Shown one piece after another: positions 8,841 through 18,796 of a stretch of DNA of 64,000 nt. This stretch comes from Prevotella sp. khp7 (GTDB lineage: Bacteria > Bacteroidota > Bacteroidia > Bacteroidales > Bacteroidaceae), in the NCBI RefSeq assembly GCF_900109055.1, contig NZ_FOIV01000001.1, forward strand, positions 478,682-542,681, given 5' to 3'. The notes under the pieces are model-generated. The model did no database searches and was not told the origin of the DNA. It was given only the letters and a program-made list of their open reading frames with translations. The translations under genes and the position numbers were made by a program. Within the stretch, counting starts at the first letter, position 1. Every line of letters begins with the position of its first letter.

Positions 8841-10160
8841 ATGAAAGTAATGAAATTCGGCGGAACATCCGTCGGCAGTCCTCAGAGAATGAAAGAGGTG
8901 ACCGCTCTGGTTACCAAGTCAGGCGACCCTGTATTCGTGGTGCTTTCAGCCATGTCAGGAACCACCAACTCTCTTGTCGAGATTTCTGATTACCTTTACA
9001 AGAAGAATCCTGATGGTGCCAACGAGGTTATCAATCGTTTGGAGCAGAAGTATGACAAGCATGTAGAAGATCTTTACGCCAAAGAGGAGACAAAGGCCGC
9101 TACCCGCGAGTTCCTCCGCAGTGAGTTCGACTATCTGCGTTCTTTCACTAAAGAATTATTCACCAGTTTCGAGGAAAAAAGCATCGTGGCTCAGGGTGAG
9201 ATTATCTCTACGAACATGGTTGTGAACTACATGAAGGAGCAGGGCATCAAGGCTGTTCTACTGAATGCACTCGACTTTATGCGTACAGACAAAAATTCCG
9301 AACCAGATCCCGTATATATCAAAGAAAAACTCCGTGCCAGCCTTGAAGAAAACGAAGGTGCACAGGTATATATCACCCAAGGATTTATCTGTCGCAATGC
9401 TTATGGTGAAATCGACAATCTGCAGCGTGGTGGTTCCGACTACACCGCTTCACTCATAGGTGCAGCCATCAATGCTGAGGAAATTCAGATTTGGACCGAT
9501 ATTGACGGCATGCACAATAACGATCCACGTGTAGTCGACAAGACAGAGCCTGTCCATCAGCTTCACTTCGAAGAGGCTGCCGAGCTAGCTTACTTCGGTG
9601 CTAAGATTCTCCACCCCACATGCGTTCAGCCAGCCAAGTATGCCGGTATTCCCGTGCGTTTGCTGAACACGATGGATCCCGATGCTGAGGGAACAACCAT
9701 TAGCAATGCCACCGAATACGGTAAAATCAAGGCTATCGCCGCTAAGGACAACATCACCGCTATCAAAATCAAATCATCTCGCATGTTACTGGCCACAGGT
9801 TTCCTGCGCAAGGTATTCGAGATATTCGAGAGCTATCAGACACCTATCGACATGGTATGTACCTCTGAGGTTGGCGTTTCAATGAGCATCGATAATTCCG
9901 CCCATTTAGGTGAGATTGTTGATGAATTAAAGAAATACGGCACCGTGACTGTTGACACCAACATGTGTATCATCTGCGTTGTAGGTGACCTCGACTGGTC
10001 AAACATCGGTTTCGAAACTTTAGCCCTCGACGCGCTGAAGGACATTCCCGTACGTATGGTAAGCTATGGTGGTTCAAACTACAACATCTCTTTCCTCATC
10101 CGCGAGGAAGACAAGAAGCGTGCGCTTCAGAATCTGAGTAATACGATTTTCAATAAATAA
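8841..10160 (+). CDS. lysC: Aspartokinase (monofunctional)
   Basis: Phosphorylates aspartate, the first step toward lysine, diaminopimelate, threonine and methionine. 439 residues. The N-terminal kinase begins MKVMKFGGTSVGS, with RGGSDYTASL near residue 198. Two C-terminal ACT repeats (about 300-435) probably bind a feedback inhibitor. There is no homoserine dehydrogenase fusion. lysA begins at the next base after the stop codon, so the pair is arranged for diaminopimelate/lysine synthesis. Confidence 0.94.
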   Translation: MKVMKFGGTSVGSPQRMKEVTALVTKSGDPVFVVLSAMSGTTNSLVEISDYLYKKNPDGANEVINRLEQKYDKHVEDLYAKEETKAATREFLRSEFDYLRSFTKELFTSFEEKSIVAQGEIISTNMVVNYMKEQGIKAVLLNALDFMRTDKNSEPDPVYIKEKLRASLEENEGAQVYITQGFICRNAYGEIDNLQRGGSDYTASLIGAAINAEEIQIWTDIDGMHNNDPRVVDKTEPVHQLHFEEAAELAYFGAKILHPTCVQPAKYAGIPVRLLNTMDPDAEGTTISNATEYGKIKAIAAKDNITAIKIKSSRMLLATGFLRKVFEIFESYQTPIDMVCTSEVGVSMSIDNSAHLGEIVDELKKYGTVTVDTNMCIICVVGDLDWSNIGFETLALDALKDIPVRMVSYGGSNYNISFLIREEDKKRALQNLSNTIFNK

Positions 10161-11321
10161 ATGGCAAAAGGAATATTCCCCGTAGATAGGTTTCAGTCTA
10201 TACAGACTCCCTTCTACTACTACGACACAGAACTACTGCGCCAGACGTTGCGCACTATCAACGAGGAGGCTAGTCACCACGAAGGATTTGTGGTACACTA
10301 TGCCATCAAGGCAAATGCAAACTCCCGTCTGCTCCGTATCATTCGCGAGGCAGGTCTTGGTGCCGACTGCGTCAGCGGCGGCGAAATCGAAGCATCCGTC
10401 AAGGCAGGATTCCCTGCATCAAAGATCGTGTATGCTGGTGTAGGCAAAAGCGATTGGGAGATTAATCTTGGACTTGACAACGATATTTTTTGCTTTAACG
10501 TAGAAAGTCTCCCCGAACTTGAGGTTATCAATGAACTGGCAGCCCAGAAAGGCAAGGTGGCACGCGTTGCCTTCCGTCTGAACCCCAATGTGGGCGCACA
10601 TACACACGCAAACATCACCACTGGTCTTGCTGAAAATAAATTCGGCATAGCCATGCGTGATATGTTAACCGTTATTGCTGAGGCAGAGAAACTTCCTAAC
10701 GTGAAGTTTGTGGGGCTGCATTTTCACATCGGCTCACAGATTCTCGATATGGGTGATTTTGAAGCCCTCTGCAATCGTGTCAATGAGTTGCAGAACGAAT
10801 TGGAGAGCCACCGCATTCGTGTAGAGCACATCAATGTAGGCGGTGGACTCGGTATAGACTACGAGCACCCCAATCGTCTGCCTGTTCCCGACTTCAAGGC
10901 CTACTTCGACACCTATGCAAAGAAGCTGAAATTACGTCCTGGTCAAACTCTCCACTTCGAATTGGGACGAGCTGTTGTGGCACAATGCGGAAGCCTAATC
11001 ACACGAACCTTATATATAAAGGAAGGTGCCACTAAGAAGTTTGCCATTGTCGACGCTGGATTCCCCGACCTCATCCGCCCCGCACTGTATCAAGCTTATC
11101 ACAAAATTGAGAACATTACAAGTGAAGAGCCGACAGAAGCATACGATGTGGTAGGACCTATCTGCGAATCTACTGATGTCTTTGCCAAACAAATCGATCT
11201 CAATCGCACCAAGCGTGGCGACTTGCTCGCTATACGGTCTGCGGGAGCTTATGGCGAGATCATGGCATCTCAATACAACTGCCGTAAACTACCACTTGCT
11301 TATATGAGCGACGAAATCTAA
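10161..11321 (+). CDS. lysA: Diaminopimelate decarboxylase
   Basis: PLP enzyme making L-lysine from meso-diaminopimelate, the final step. 386 residues, fold type III. The PLP lysine is in HYAIKANAN near residue 51. HFHIGSQI and GGGLGIDY mark the barrel and phosphate loop, and CESTDVFA near residue 337 carries the conserved Cys of the C-terminal domain. It directly abuts lysC. Confidence 0.95.
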   Translation: MAKGIFPVDRFQSIQTPFYYYDTELLRQTLRTINEEASHHEGFVVHYAIKANANSRLLRIIREAGLGADCVSGGEIEASVKAGFPASKIVYAGVGKSDWEINLGLDNDIFCFNVESLPELEVINELAAQKGKVARVAFRLNPNVGAHTHANITTGLAENKFGIAMRDMLTVIAEAEKLPNVKFVGLHFHIGSQILDMGDFEALCNRVNELQNELESHRIRVEHINVGGGLGIDYEHPNRLPVPDFKAYFDTYAKKLKLRPGQTLHFELGRAVVAQCGSLITRTLYIKEGATKKFAIVDAGFPDLIRPALYQAYHKIENITSEEPTEAYDVVGPICESTDVFAKQIDLNRTKRGDLLAIRSAGAYGEIMASQYNCRKLPLAYMSDEI

Positions 11322-11362
11322 AAGGCAAAGGGATGTAAGTTTTAATAGAAAAAGGTAAATAA

Positions 11363-12031
11363 ATGAGCACAAACAATCGCGGCATCTCTATCATCATGAC
11401 AGTCTACGATCAGGCTCGTGAGCTTGAATCAAACCTGCCTCTATTCCTTTCACAGGAATATGAGGCAGATTATGAGGTCATCGTTGTCGACGAGACATCA
11501 ACAGACAATACTGAGGATGTATTAAAACTGCTGAAAAAAGACTATCCACACCTTTATACAACATTTCTCCCAAAGCCCAACAGGCACGTCACCAGGAAGA
11601 AGCTTGCCTTTAGCATCGGAACAAAAGCCGCTAAGAACGAACTGATTATGTTTTCAAGAATCGACAGACCGATTACAGCTCCAGACATACTCAAAGCCAT
11701 CAGTGAAGTACTTGATGAAAACGCGGAGTTAACTCTTGGATATATCGGAAGGAAAGGCATTCGCCTGCAATCATTTGCTTTTGTCGACAGTGCAGCAAGT
11801 CACATCAGAAAGGCTGAACGTCGACTCAAAAAGGTTGTTGATCGTGACACACGCATGAGTTATGCTTGGGGAAGATATGACTTTATCATCATCCACAAAA
11901 AGAACGTTCTGGATCTGTTGAACCTTTTCGAACAGCACATTTCCCCGACCGCGCTTCTCGGCATACGATTGAGCATTCTATGGCAGAGCCTCATTAAACG
12001 ATCGTCCACCACACTACTTGTAACGGAGTGA
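11363..12031 (+). CDS. Short GT2-like glycosyltransferase with a degenerate DxD site
   Basis: 222 residues. The N-terminal GT-A nucleotide-binding signature is clear (ISIIMTVYDQ, then VIVVDETSTDNT). The position where GT2 enzymes have DxD or DAD reads MFSRIDRPI, leaving a single Asp, and the protein ends soon after the GT-A core with no membrane span. It could bind a nucleotide sugar weakly or be a non-catalytic partner. It lies between lysA and the equally unusual GT4-like gene. The acceptor and sugar cannot be told from the sequence. Confidence 0.65.
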   Translation: MSTNNRGISIIMTVYDQARELESNLPLFLSQEYEADYEVIVVDETSTDNTEDVLKLLKKDYPHLYTTFLPKPNRHVTRKKLAFSIGTKAAKNELIMFSRIDRPITAPDILKAISEVLDENAELTLGYIGRKGIRLQSFAFVDSAASHIRKAERRLKKVVDRDTRMSYAWGRYDFIIIHKKNVLDLLNLFEQHISPTALLGIRLSILWQSLIKRSSTTLLVTE

Positions 12032-12044
12032 GATATCAAAGCCT

Positions 12045-13112
12045 ATGAAAGTCCTGCATGTATATCCCAAATCCGATGCCCTCATTCTGCATCATGTTCA
12101 GATGCTGAATGAGGGCTTACGACAGAGCGTTGACACATATACCGCAGACAGCTACAGTGCCTTCCGACAAGCAATGAAAGGACACAAGCCCGACATTGTC
12201 CATGTGCACGGCTGTACCCATTTCTTTCTCACCAGAGTCCTTCGTTCTGCTCGCAGAGCTGGTATACGTACGGTTTTGTCTCTTCATGGTCAGTTAGAAC
12301 CATGGACTATCAATCAGCAGAGTACACAAGAGAAAGCAAACAGACTTTTACTATTAAAAGAGGCGATTATACACACATACGCCATTATTACCTTTGGACG
12401 TCTAGAACGCAGCAACTTCGAAGATTTAGGTTGGAATCGCCGTATCGAAGAGATACATAATGCGGTGATTACCAACACCATCAACCCTATTGAGATGTGT
12501 GCCCAAACCTTCACTGTCTATCAGCGAATACTCGACTCCAACACACTCGGTCTGATGGACAATCTGACCCATCAATATTTGAAAGCAATCATCAAAGCAG
12601 GCATCTTGGGTGATCAGCGATGGGTCGACGAAGTACCAACTACAAGTCCTGATTGGCGTCATATATTAGTATATGCCGAACACGAAAACATACGCAACTA
12701 CGTGGATTATGGCATTAACATTCTAGGGCTATCAACACCTATGCTTGACACCTCCAGAATCAGTGCCTATTTTCCTGATAAATACGTAATGCCCCACCCA
12801 ATCAAAGAAATTGCCGGTGACTATCAGGGGGACGAAAACGAATATGTTTTCCGAATGATTAAACAGATCAGTAAGCGTCCCTTACTTCTTCACCTCATCG
12901 AGCTCACCCGTGAACTCTATCGCGACAGCATCGACGATGAACGCCTTTCTGAGCTATTAGAGAGCAAAGGACTGAAGGAATTCGCGGGTCGGCTCATGCA
13001 GGTACTCGGCGAAGAGACCGGACTCAACGAAGGCTACATGCCTATACTCCCTATTAACGACAAAAAGACAGAACATTTACGCAGAATTATTGCAAACCAC
13101 TTAAAAATATGA
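12045..13112 (+). CDS. GT4-like protein with an atypical C-terminal half
   Basis: 355 residues. The first 150 or so look like the acceptor half of a GT-B glycosyltransferase: MKVLHVYPKSD, DIVHVHGCTHF, VLSLHGQLEPW and IEEIHNAV. The second half lacks the GT4 donor-site signature (a G/GRL...KG segment and the EPFG-like E-x7-E) and is instead helical with no family that I recognise. Either the donor domain has diverged or it was replaced. It starts 13 bp after the GT2-like gene and overlaps fbp by 4 bp, so the pair is probably coexpressed and may act as a complex. Confidence 0.6.
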   Translation: MKVLHVYPKSDALILHHVQMLNEGLRQSVDTYTADSYSAFRQAMKGHKPDIVHVHGCTHFFLTRVLRSARRAGIRTVLSLHGQLEPWTINQQSTQEKANRLLLLKEAIIHTYAIITFGRLERSNFEDLGWNRRIEEIHNAVITNTINPIEMCAQTFTVYQRILDSNTLGLMDNLTHQYLKAIIKAGILGDQRWVDEVPTTSPDWRHILVYAEHENIRNYVDYGINILGLSTPMLDTSRISAYFPDKYVMPHPIKEIAGDYQGDENEYVFRMIKQISKRPLLLHLIELTRELYRDSIDDERLSELLESKGLKEFAGRLMQVLGEETGLNEGYMPILPINDKKTEHLRRIIANHLKI

Positions 13113-15109
13113 CAAGCCATCATCACTACACACAAGCAGACATGCACTACCTGCAGTTGCTTTCACAATCATTTCCTACTATCGCTGCGGCCTCAACGGA
13201 GATAATCAATCTCGAGGCTATCATGGCACTCCCCAAAGGAACAGAGCACTTTTTGGCCGATATTCACGGTGAGAGTGAGGCCTTCCGCCATATCCTAAAG
13301 AATGCCTCAGGCAATATTAAGCGAAAAGTCAACGAACTCTTCGGCAACAGCATACGTGAGTCGGAGAAAAAAGAGCTATGCACACTAATCTATTACCCAG
13401 AACAAAAACTCGAACTCATTAAGGCTAGAGAGGCCGATCTCGGCGATTGGTATCGCATCACCATCCATCAGCTGGTAAAGGTGTGCCGCGATGTATCATC
13501 GAAATACACCCGTTCAAAAGTACACAAGTCACTGCCCGAGGAATTCTCATATATCATTCAGGAACTGCTCCACGAGAGCCTTTCCGACATCGACAAGGCG
13601 GCCTATGTCAGTGTGATTGTTGACACCATCATTTCTACAGGCCGTGCCGATGATTTCATCTGCGCCATCTGTAATGTAATCCAACGGCTGGCCATCGACC
13701 AACTGCATATTCTCGGTGACATCTACGACCGAGGTCCAGGTGCCCATATCATTATGGACACCTTACGCCAATACCACTCTTGGGACATCCAGTGGGGCAA
13801 CCACGATATACTATGGATGGGAGCATCAGCAGGCAATGATGCCTGTATCTGTAACGTGCTGCGTCTGTGTCTGCGCTATGCAAACCTGACTACCATCGAA
13901 GAGTATGGAATCAACCTGGTACCTTTGGCCACCTTTGCCCTTGAGACTTATGGCGATGACCCCTGCGAGGAATTCCTGCCCAAATTGCTGCCTGGGAATT
14001 CGATGGATGACAAGGAACGTCAACTCACCGCTAAGATGCATAAGGCTATTGCTGTCATCCAATTCAAGGAGGAAGCAGCGATATTTGAACGTCATCCAGA
14101 ATGGGGCATGCTCGGACGCTGTCTGTTTAACCACATCGACTATACGCAAGGCATTTGTACCATCGACGGCAAAGCGTATGAGATGAAGAGCTGTCACTTC
14201 CCAACTATTGACCCAAAGAAGCCCAATAAGATGACATCCGCCGAGGCTGACCTCATGATGAAACTCCACCACTCGTTCCGCATCTGCGAGAAACTTAAGA
14301 AACACATCCGAACACTACTCTCACATGGCTGCATGTACACCGTAAGCAATTCCAACCTACTGTTTCATGCTAGCTGTCCACTCAACGACGACGGTTCGCT
14401 GAAAGAGGTAGAGATTTACCCTGGCATCAGCTATTGTGGTAAGGACCTCATGCACAATATAGGCATGATGATCCGCGCGGCATTCACCTCCAACAATTCT
14501 GCCGAATCATCTACAGAAGAATATCCTCACGACTATGCCCGTGATTATTTTCTCTACCTGTGGTGCGGCAAAGATTCCCCACTCTTCGATAAATCGAAGA
14601 TGGCCACTTTCGAACGCTATTTTCTGAAAGATAAAGAAACATACAAGGAAGAAAAAGGCAACTACTTCAAGCTACGCGACTCTGAGGATGTGTGCGATCG
14701 TATACTCGATGCCTTTGAGGTTAAAGGGAATAATCGTCATATCATCAATGGCCACGTACCCGTTCACGCTTCTAAAGGCGAAAACCCTATAAAGGCTGGC
14801 GGCAAACTGATGGTGATTGATGGTGGTTTCTCTGAGGCATACCATAGTGAGACTGGTATTGCAGGCTATACGCTTGTCTATCACTCACGCGGTTTCCAAC
14901 TAGTTCAGCACGAACCTTTCACCTCACAACAAGACGCTGTCGTGCGTGAGATTGACATTAAATCAACAACACAGATCATCGAGATGTCAGCCCACCGCAT
15001 GCTAGTAGCCGATACCGATAAAGGAACTGAGCTCAAGTCTCAAGTAGTTGACTTGAAAGAACTGCTCTACGCCTATCGTCATGGCATCATCAAAGAAAAA
15101 AGAATATGA
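13109..15109 (+). CDS. fbp: Fructose-1,6-bisphosphatase class III
   Basis: Gluconeogenic dephosphorylation of fructose 1,6-bisphosphate. At 666 residues it has the normal size for the class III enzyme known from Bacillus. The metallophosphatase motifs are visible: FLADIHGE near residue 50, LGDIYDRGPGA near 205 and WGNHDILWMG near 228. INGHVPV lies near residue 545 and DGGFSEAYH near 572. It overlaps the neighbouring genes by 4 bp on both sides, so it is embedded in the operon. Confidence 0.94.
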   Translation: MTSHHHYTQADMHYLQLLSQSFPTIAAASTEIINLEAIMALPKGTEHFLADIHGESEAFRHILKNASGNIKRKVNELFGNSIRESEKKELCTLIYYPEQKLELIKAREADLGDWYRITIHQLVKVCRDVSSKYTRSKVHKSLPEEFSYIIQELLHESLSDIDKAAYVSVIVDTIISTGRADDFICAICNVIQRLAIDQLHILGDIYDRGPGAHIIMDTLRQYHSWDIQWGNHDILWMGASAGNDACICNVLRLCLRYANLTTIEEYGINLVPLATFALETYGDDPCEEFLPKLLPGNSMDDKERQLTAKMHKAIAVIQFKEEAAIFERHPEWGMLGRCLFNHIDYTQGICTIDGKAYEMKSCHFPTIDPKKPNKMTSAEADLMMKLHHSFRICEKLKKHIRTLLSHGCMYTVSNSNLLFHASCPLNDDGSLKEVEIYPGISYCGKDLMHNIGMMIRAAFTSNNSAESSTEEYPHDYARDYFLYLWCGKDSPLFDKSKMATFERYFLKDKETYKEEKGNYFKLRDSEDVCDRILDAFEVKGNNRHIINGHVPVHASKGENPIKAGGKLMVIDGGFSEAYHSETGIAGYTLVYHSRGFQLVQHEPFTSQQDAVVREIDIKSTTQIIEMSAHRMLVADTDKGTELKSQVVDLKELLYAYRHGIIKEKRI

Positions 15110-16392
15110 AGAAGCCCTTTCTCACCCTCTTATTTCTTCTGCTTTATCCTATTGCAGTTTCTGATTTTGCCGGAGAGATTGTGGCAGAGAGCCATATCTA
15201 TAGCCAACACATTAAGACCCTTCAGGCTATCGCCAACAATAACTGGCTATCATCACCAGCCGTTCTACGCTTGAGGAGTGACGATGTACTCTATGTCAGT
15301 TTCGACGAACTTTCACATACTTATCATCGCTACACCTACCACATTGAACGATGTGAAGCAGACTGGACAACAGCCTCAGAGGTGTTTGAGAGCGACTGGA
15401 TTGAAGGCTTCAACAATTGCCTAATCGAAAACTACAGCCTCTCTGTAAATACCATCGTCCCATACACGCACTATCAGTTTCAAATCCCCAACGACAGGTG
15501 TCGCCTGAAGATGAGCGGTAATTACCGTCTCCATATCACCGATGACGACAGCAATGAAGAAGTGGCTAGCATAGACTTTCTAGTAACGGAGCAAACAATG
15601 TCGCTGGCACTCGAAGCCACTACAGATACCGATATCGACACTAACCAGAGCCATCAGCAGCTCAGTCTCAGGCTCAATTATCTGGGCAACAGGGTGACCT
15701 ACCCTGACGAACAGATTATGCTTGTAGTGATGCAAAACGGGCGCGAAGACAACATGCGACGTGGCGTGTCCCCCACCTATTCAAATGCTGATGGACTTGA
15801 ATGGCATCATTGTCGCGAACTTATTTTCGAGGGCGGCAATGAGTATCGCAAGTTCGAAATACTCGATCCCAGCCACCCTACAATGGGCATTGACAACATC
15901 ACATGGGACGGCAGTAACTATCAAGTCTATCCCTTCCTTGATGAACCTCGTCCCAACTACATCTACGACAAAGATGCCAACGGAGCCTTCTACATCCGCA
16001 ACAGCGACAACCGTGAAAACGACACGTCGAGCGAATATGTATTGGTAAACTATCGCCTCAAGGCGCCCTATATGCCTCAAGGACATATCATTATCAATGG
16101 TCATTGGACAACCGAGACCTCTAATAGCTACATAATGACCTATGATAAAGAAAACAGTACCTACACCGCTCAGATACTCCAGAAACAAGGATACTATTCA
16201 TATCAATACCTATGGAAACCGAACAATGGTCGACCTCGATTACTACCAAGCGAAGGGAACTTCTACCAGACAGAAAATCGTTATCTGGCATTTATTTATT
16301 ATAAAGGTATTGGCGAACGTACTTGGCGACTTACCGCGCTTCGCGAAATTCTTTTGGGGTCATCTGATGCACACGATAAAACGTGGAGATGA
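15106..16392 (+). CDS. DUF5103 protein, type IX secretion plug-like
   Basis: 428 residues with a Sec signal peptide (residues 1 to about 20). The rest matches the DUF5103 family by eye: LRSDDVLYVSFDELSHTY, HIERCEADWTTAS, then a long beta-rich body. A family member was described as the plug of the type IX translocon SprA pore. A periplasmic role is therefore expected. It overlaps fbp by ATGA. Its last 62 bp are antisense to the 3' end of the regulator on the other strand. Confidence 0.75.
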   Translation: MKKPFLTLLFLLLYPIAVSDFAGEIVAESHIYSQHIKTLQAIANNNWLSSPAVLRLRSDDVLYVSFDELSHTYHRYTYHIERCEADWTTASEVFESDWIEGFNNCLIENYSLSVNTIVPYTHYQFQIPNDRCRLKMSGNYRLHITDDDSNEEVASIDFLVTEQTMSLALEATTDTDIDTNQSHQQLSLRLNYLGNRVTYPDEQIMLVVMQNGREDNMRRGVSPTYSNADGLEWHHCRELIFEGGNEYRKFEILDPSHPTMGIDNITWDGSNYQVYPFLDEPRPNYIYDKDANGAFYIRNSDNRENDTSSEYVLVNYRLKAPYMPQGHIIINGHWTTETSNSYIMTYDKENSTYTAQILQKQGYYSYQYLWKPNNGRPRLLPSEGNFYQTENRYLAFIYYKGIGERTWRLTALREILLGSSDAHDKTWR

Positions 16393-18784
16393 AATAGTTT
16401 GGCGAGACAAAGCCACACTCGTCAGCAATTTCGCTAACAGACTTGCTACTCATCTTCAGCAATTTCGTTGCACGATCCAGCATCATCTTCCTATACAATA
16501 GTCTCGGACTCTTAAACACATTATCTGAAACTACCCTGTAGAAGTCTTGCACATTGAGTCCAGACTCCGAACTCAGCACCCTCATCGAGAGTTGATTTTT
16601 GTCGGCCTTGTTCACAAACGATACCAACCTTTCCATCACTTTCACAAACTGCGGATCGATATCCTCCTGAATAGCATACTCGCCGGTTCTCATCTCCTCC
16701 GATGTTGGTTCCAGCACAATCTCCCCTCGTGTCGACAAACGACGAGCAATAGTACAGATACGCCTGATAATGGTCTGCTCACCACGATTTCTCTGGGCCC
16801 TCAGTTTATAGTTACGATGGAAAAGATAGGTATTAATAACAGTCAACACAAGCAGCAGCAGGCCCAGAATCGAAAACAGGCCTGTGGTTCGCCACCAAGG
16901 TTCATTAATCTTTACCACCCACTGAAGAGGTTCCGTATCCCATCTGTCGGGCACCATCGAAGCTTGTAGTTCGATAGTGTATGTACCAGGGCTGAGCGAC
17001 ATCAGCGGAAGGTGGAACATACCTCTGGCATCAATCAGTCCAGCCGAATTAGCTCGTGTATACACATGCCAATCGTCCATCAGTCCCTTTACACGCACCC
17101 GATAACAGGTCTGCTGCGGCCGAAAGTAATTTAATGCCGAGAAAACTAGCGTTGTAGAGTTTTGGGTATAGTTTAGATTGATTTCCTCTGTCCACGACAA
17201 AGCCTTATCCAGAATCACGTCACCCTCATACTCTTGGCCAGTATCTATCTCGTTGCCGTTCACCTGTAGACGAATCAGCTTAGGATACAATTTAAATGGA
17301 AACTCACCGCTCACAGTTTTCATCCCTTTAGGGTTAAATACAAGTATATGGTCAAGCGACTGCATCACCAGTTCACCGTTTGACAGACACATCGCCTTAC
17401 CGTTTACAAACGACTCTCTGGGTAAGTTCTCGTTGTGGTTGTAGCCGATGATATACCTGATTTTATCGCCTTTGAACGTCAGGCACGATATGCCATAACT
17501 CGTAGCCACCCAGATATTGTGCTGTTTGTCTTCCACTACAGAGTGAATTACGTTGTTCAATAAGCCATCTTTCTTCGTGATTACCTGTGGCAGCATATCG
17601 GTTAGTTTCCTATAAAGCTGTAAACCCTGAGATGTACCGACCCACGTCCATCCGCGTGAGTCTTTATATACTGTGTTCACGAACTTATGTCTGAACATGA
17701 TGGGTTTGTCCATTCCATCCATCATCGCCCCCAATTCAGCTGCTCGTTTCTGACTCCAGTCGTAAATCGTAAACGGTGGTGTATAAGGCATAGAATAAAG
17801 CAATCCACGTCTCTCGGTACCTGCCCATAATCCTCCTTGATTATCGAACGCCATTACGTTAATGTCGGTATTCAGCGTCTGTCCGTTGACAAGCCTCAAG
17901 TTGTCCGCATGTGTCAGTTTATCTGTCACCACATCATAGGTCCAATAGCCATACTCTGATGGAATGTAAAGCACACTATCGCGATCTGTCATATTATTCA
18001 GATGGTAGGGCGTACGCAGCACCTCTTTCCATTGGCGCTTCTCCACGTCAAACTGGTTCAATATGGCATCCTTGAAACCATTTCTTATCTGATAGATTTT
18101 GTTACCATCCACCTTCAGTACCGATGAGAAGCGGAATCTGTCCATATCTTGCGGACCATAGGCATAACTCTCGTGAATCTTCTTGGCTGTTGGCATCTCA
18201 TACATCTCAACCAACCCATTCTCATAAAACAGCAGCAGAGTGTTGCCCTTATATATCTCAAGATCCTGCAAATTCAGGTCTTTCCTAATCTTCAGTGTCT
18301 TCTTTGTCTTCGAGTTAAATAGTCCGCCATCTGTCAACAACCACACAATGCCATCCTGATCAACAAACATATCAGTCACATTCTGCTTTATGCCGAATCC
18401 TTTGAATACGCTCTCTACCGAGTTCACAAACCTCTCTGTCACCAAGTCAACGCAGGTCACTGATAATTTGTTTTTCAGCCAAATATGATCATAACGGTCA
18501 AAATACAGATGGTAATTGCCATGATAGTTTTTCAGCGGGAAAATGTTCTCGTCGGTAGGGTCGATATATTCAAAACGCTGACCATCGTAGAAATTTATCT
18601 GCCCCATCGTGGCTATCACAAGTCGTCCACATGGCATGCAACTGATAACCTGTGCACTGTTGTCAGCTAGTCCGTCAGCAGCACTGTAGTTCCTGAACAA
18701 ACGGGTCGACAACTCTGCCCTCACCCATACTGGCGACAGCATCATACAGATTAGTAAAAAGGTTAATACTGTCTTCTTACTCAT
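16331..18784 (-). CDS. One-protein membrane regulator: propeller, Y_Y_Y domain, one TM span, AraC-type HTH
   Basis: 817 residues. Signal peptide at 1-23, then a periplasmic sensor of two-component-propeller repeats (for example DGLADNSAQ, GLWAGTERRG, GLLNNVIHSV) and a Y_Y_Y domain ending near residue 625. One membrane span lies at about 636-654. The cytoplasmic part is only about 160 residues and ends in a double HTH AraC domain (ISEIADECGF-like SVSEIADECGF, then FISTFYRVHQMTPKEFR). It resembles a hybrid two-component regulator with the kinase and receiver deleted. It starts 12 bp after the greA stop, so it may be cotranscribed. No SusC/SusD pair is nearby to name a ligand. Confidence 0.85.
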   Translation of the reverse strand: MSKKTVLTFLLICMMLSPVWVRAELSTRLFRNYSAADGLADNSAQVISCMPCGRLVIATMGQINFYDGQRFEYIDPTDENIFPLKNYHGNYHLYFDRYDHIWLKNKLSVTCVDLVTERFVNSVESVFKGFGIKQNVTDMFVDQDGIVWLLTDGGLFNSKTKKTLKIRKDLNLQDLEIYKGNTLLLFYENGLVEMYEMPTAKKIHESYAYGPQDMDRFRFSSVLKVDGNKIYQIRNGFKDAILNQFDVEKRQWKEVLRTPYHLNNMTDRDSVLYIPSEYGYWTYDVVTDKLTHADNLRLVNGQTLNTDINVMAFDNQGGLWAGTERRGLLYSMPYTPPFTIYDWSQKRAAELGAMMDGMDKPIMFRHKFVNTVYKDSRGWTWVGTSQGLQLYRKLTDMLPQVITKKDGLLNNVIHSVVEDKQHNIWVATSYGISCLTFKGDKIRYIIGYNHNENLPRESFVNGKAMCLSNGELVMQSLDHILVFNPKGMKTVSGEFPFKLYPKLIRLQVNGNEIDTGQEYEGDVILDKALSWTEEINLNYTQNSTTLVFSALNYFRPQQTCYRVRVKGLMDDWHVYTRANSAGLIDARGMFHLPLMSLSPGTYTIELQASMVPDRWDTEPLQWVVKINEPWWRTTGLFSILGLLLLVLTVINTYLFHRNYKLRAQRNRGEQTIIRRICTIARRLSTRGEIVLEPTSEEMRTGEYAIQEDIDPQFVKVMERLVSFVNKADKNQLSMRVLSSESGLNVQDFYRVVSDNVFKSPRLLYRKMMLDRATKLLKMSSKSVSEIADECGFVSPNYFISTFYRVHQMTPKEFREAR

Positions 18785-18796
18785 ATCGCTATGATT

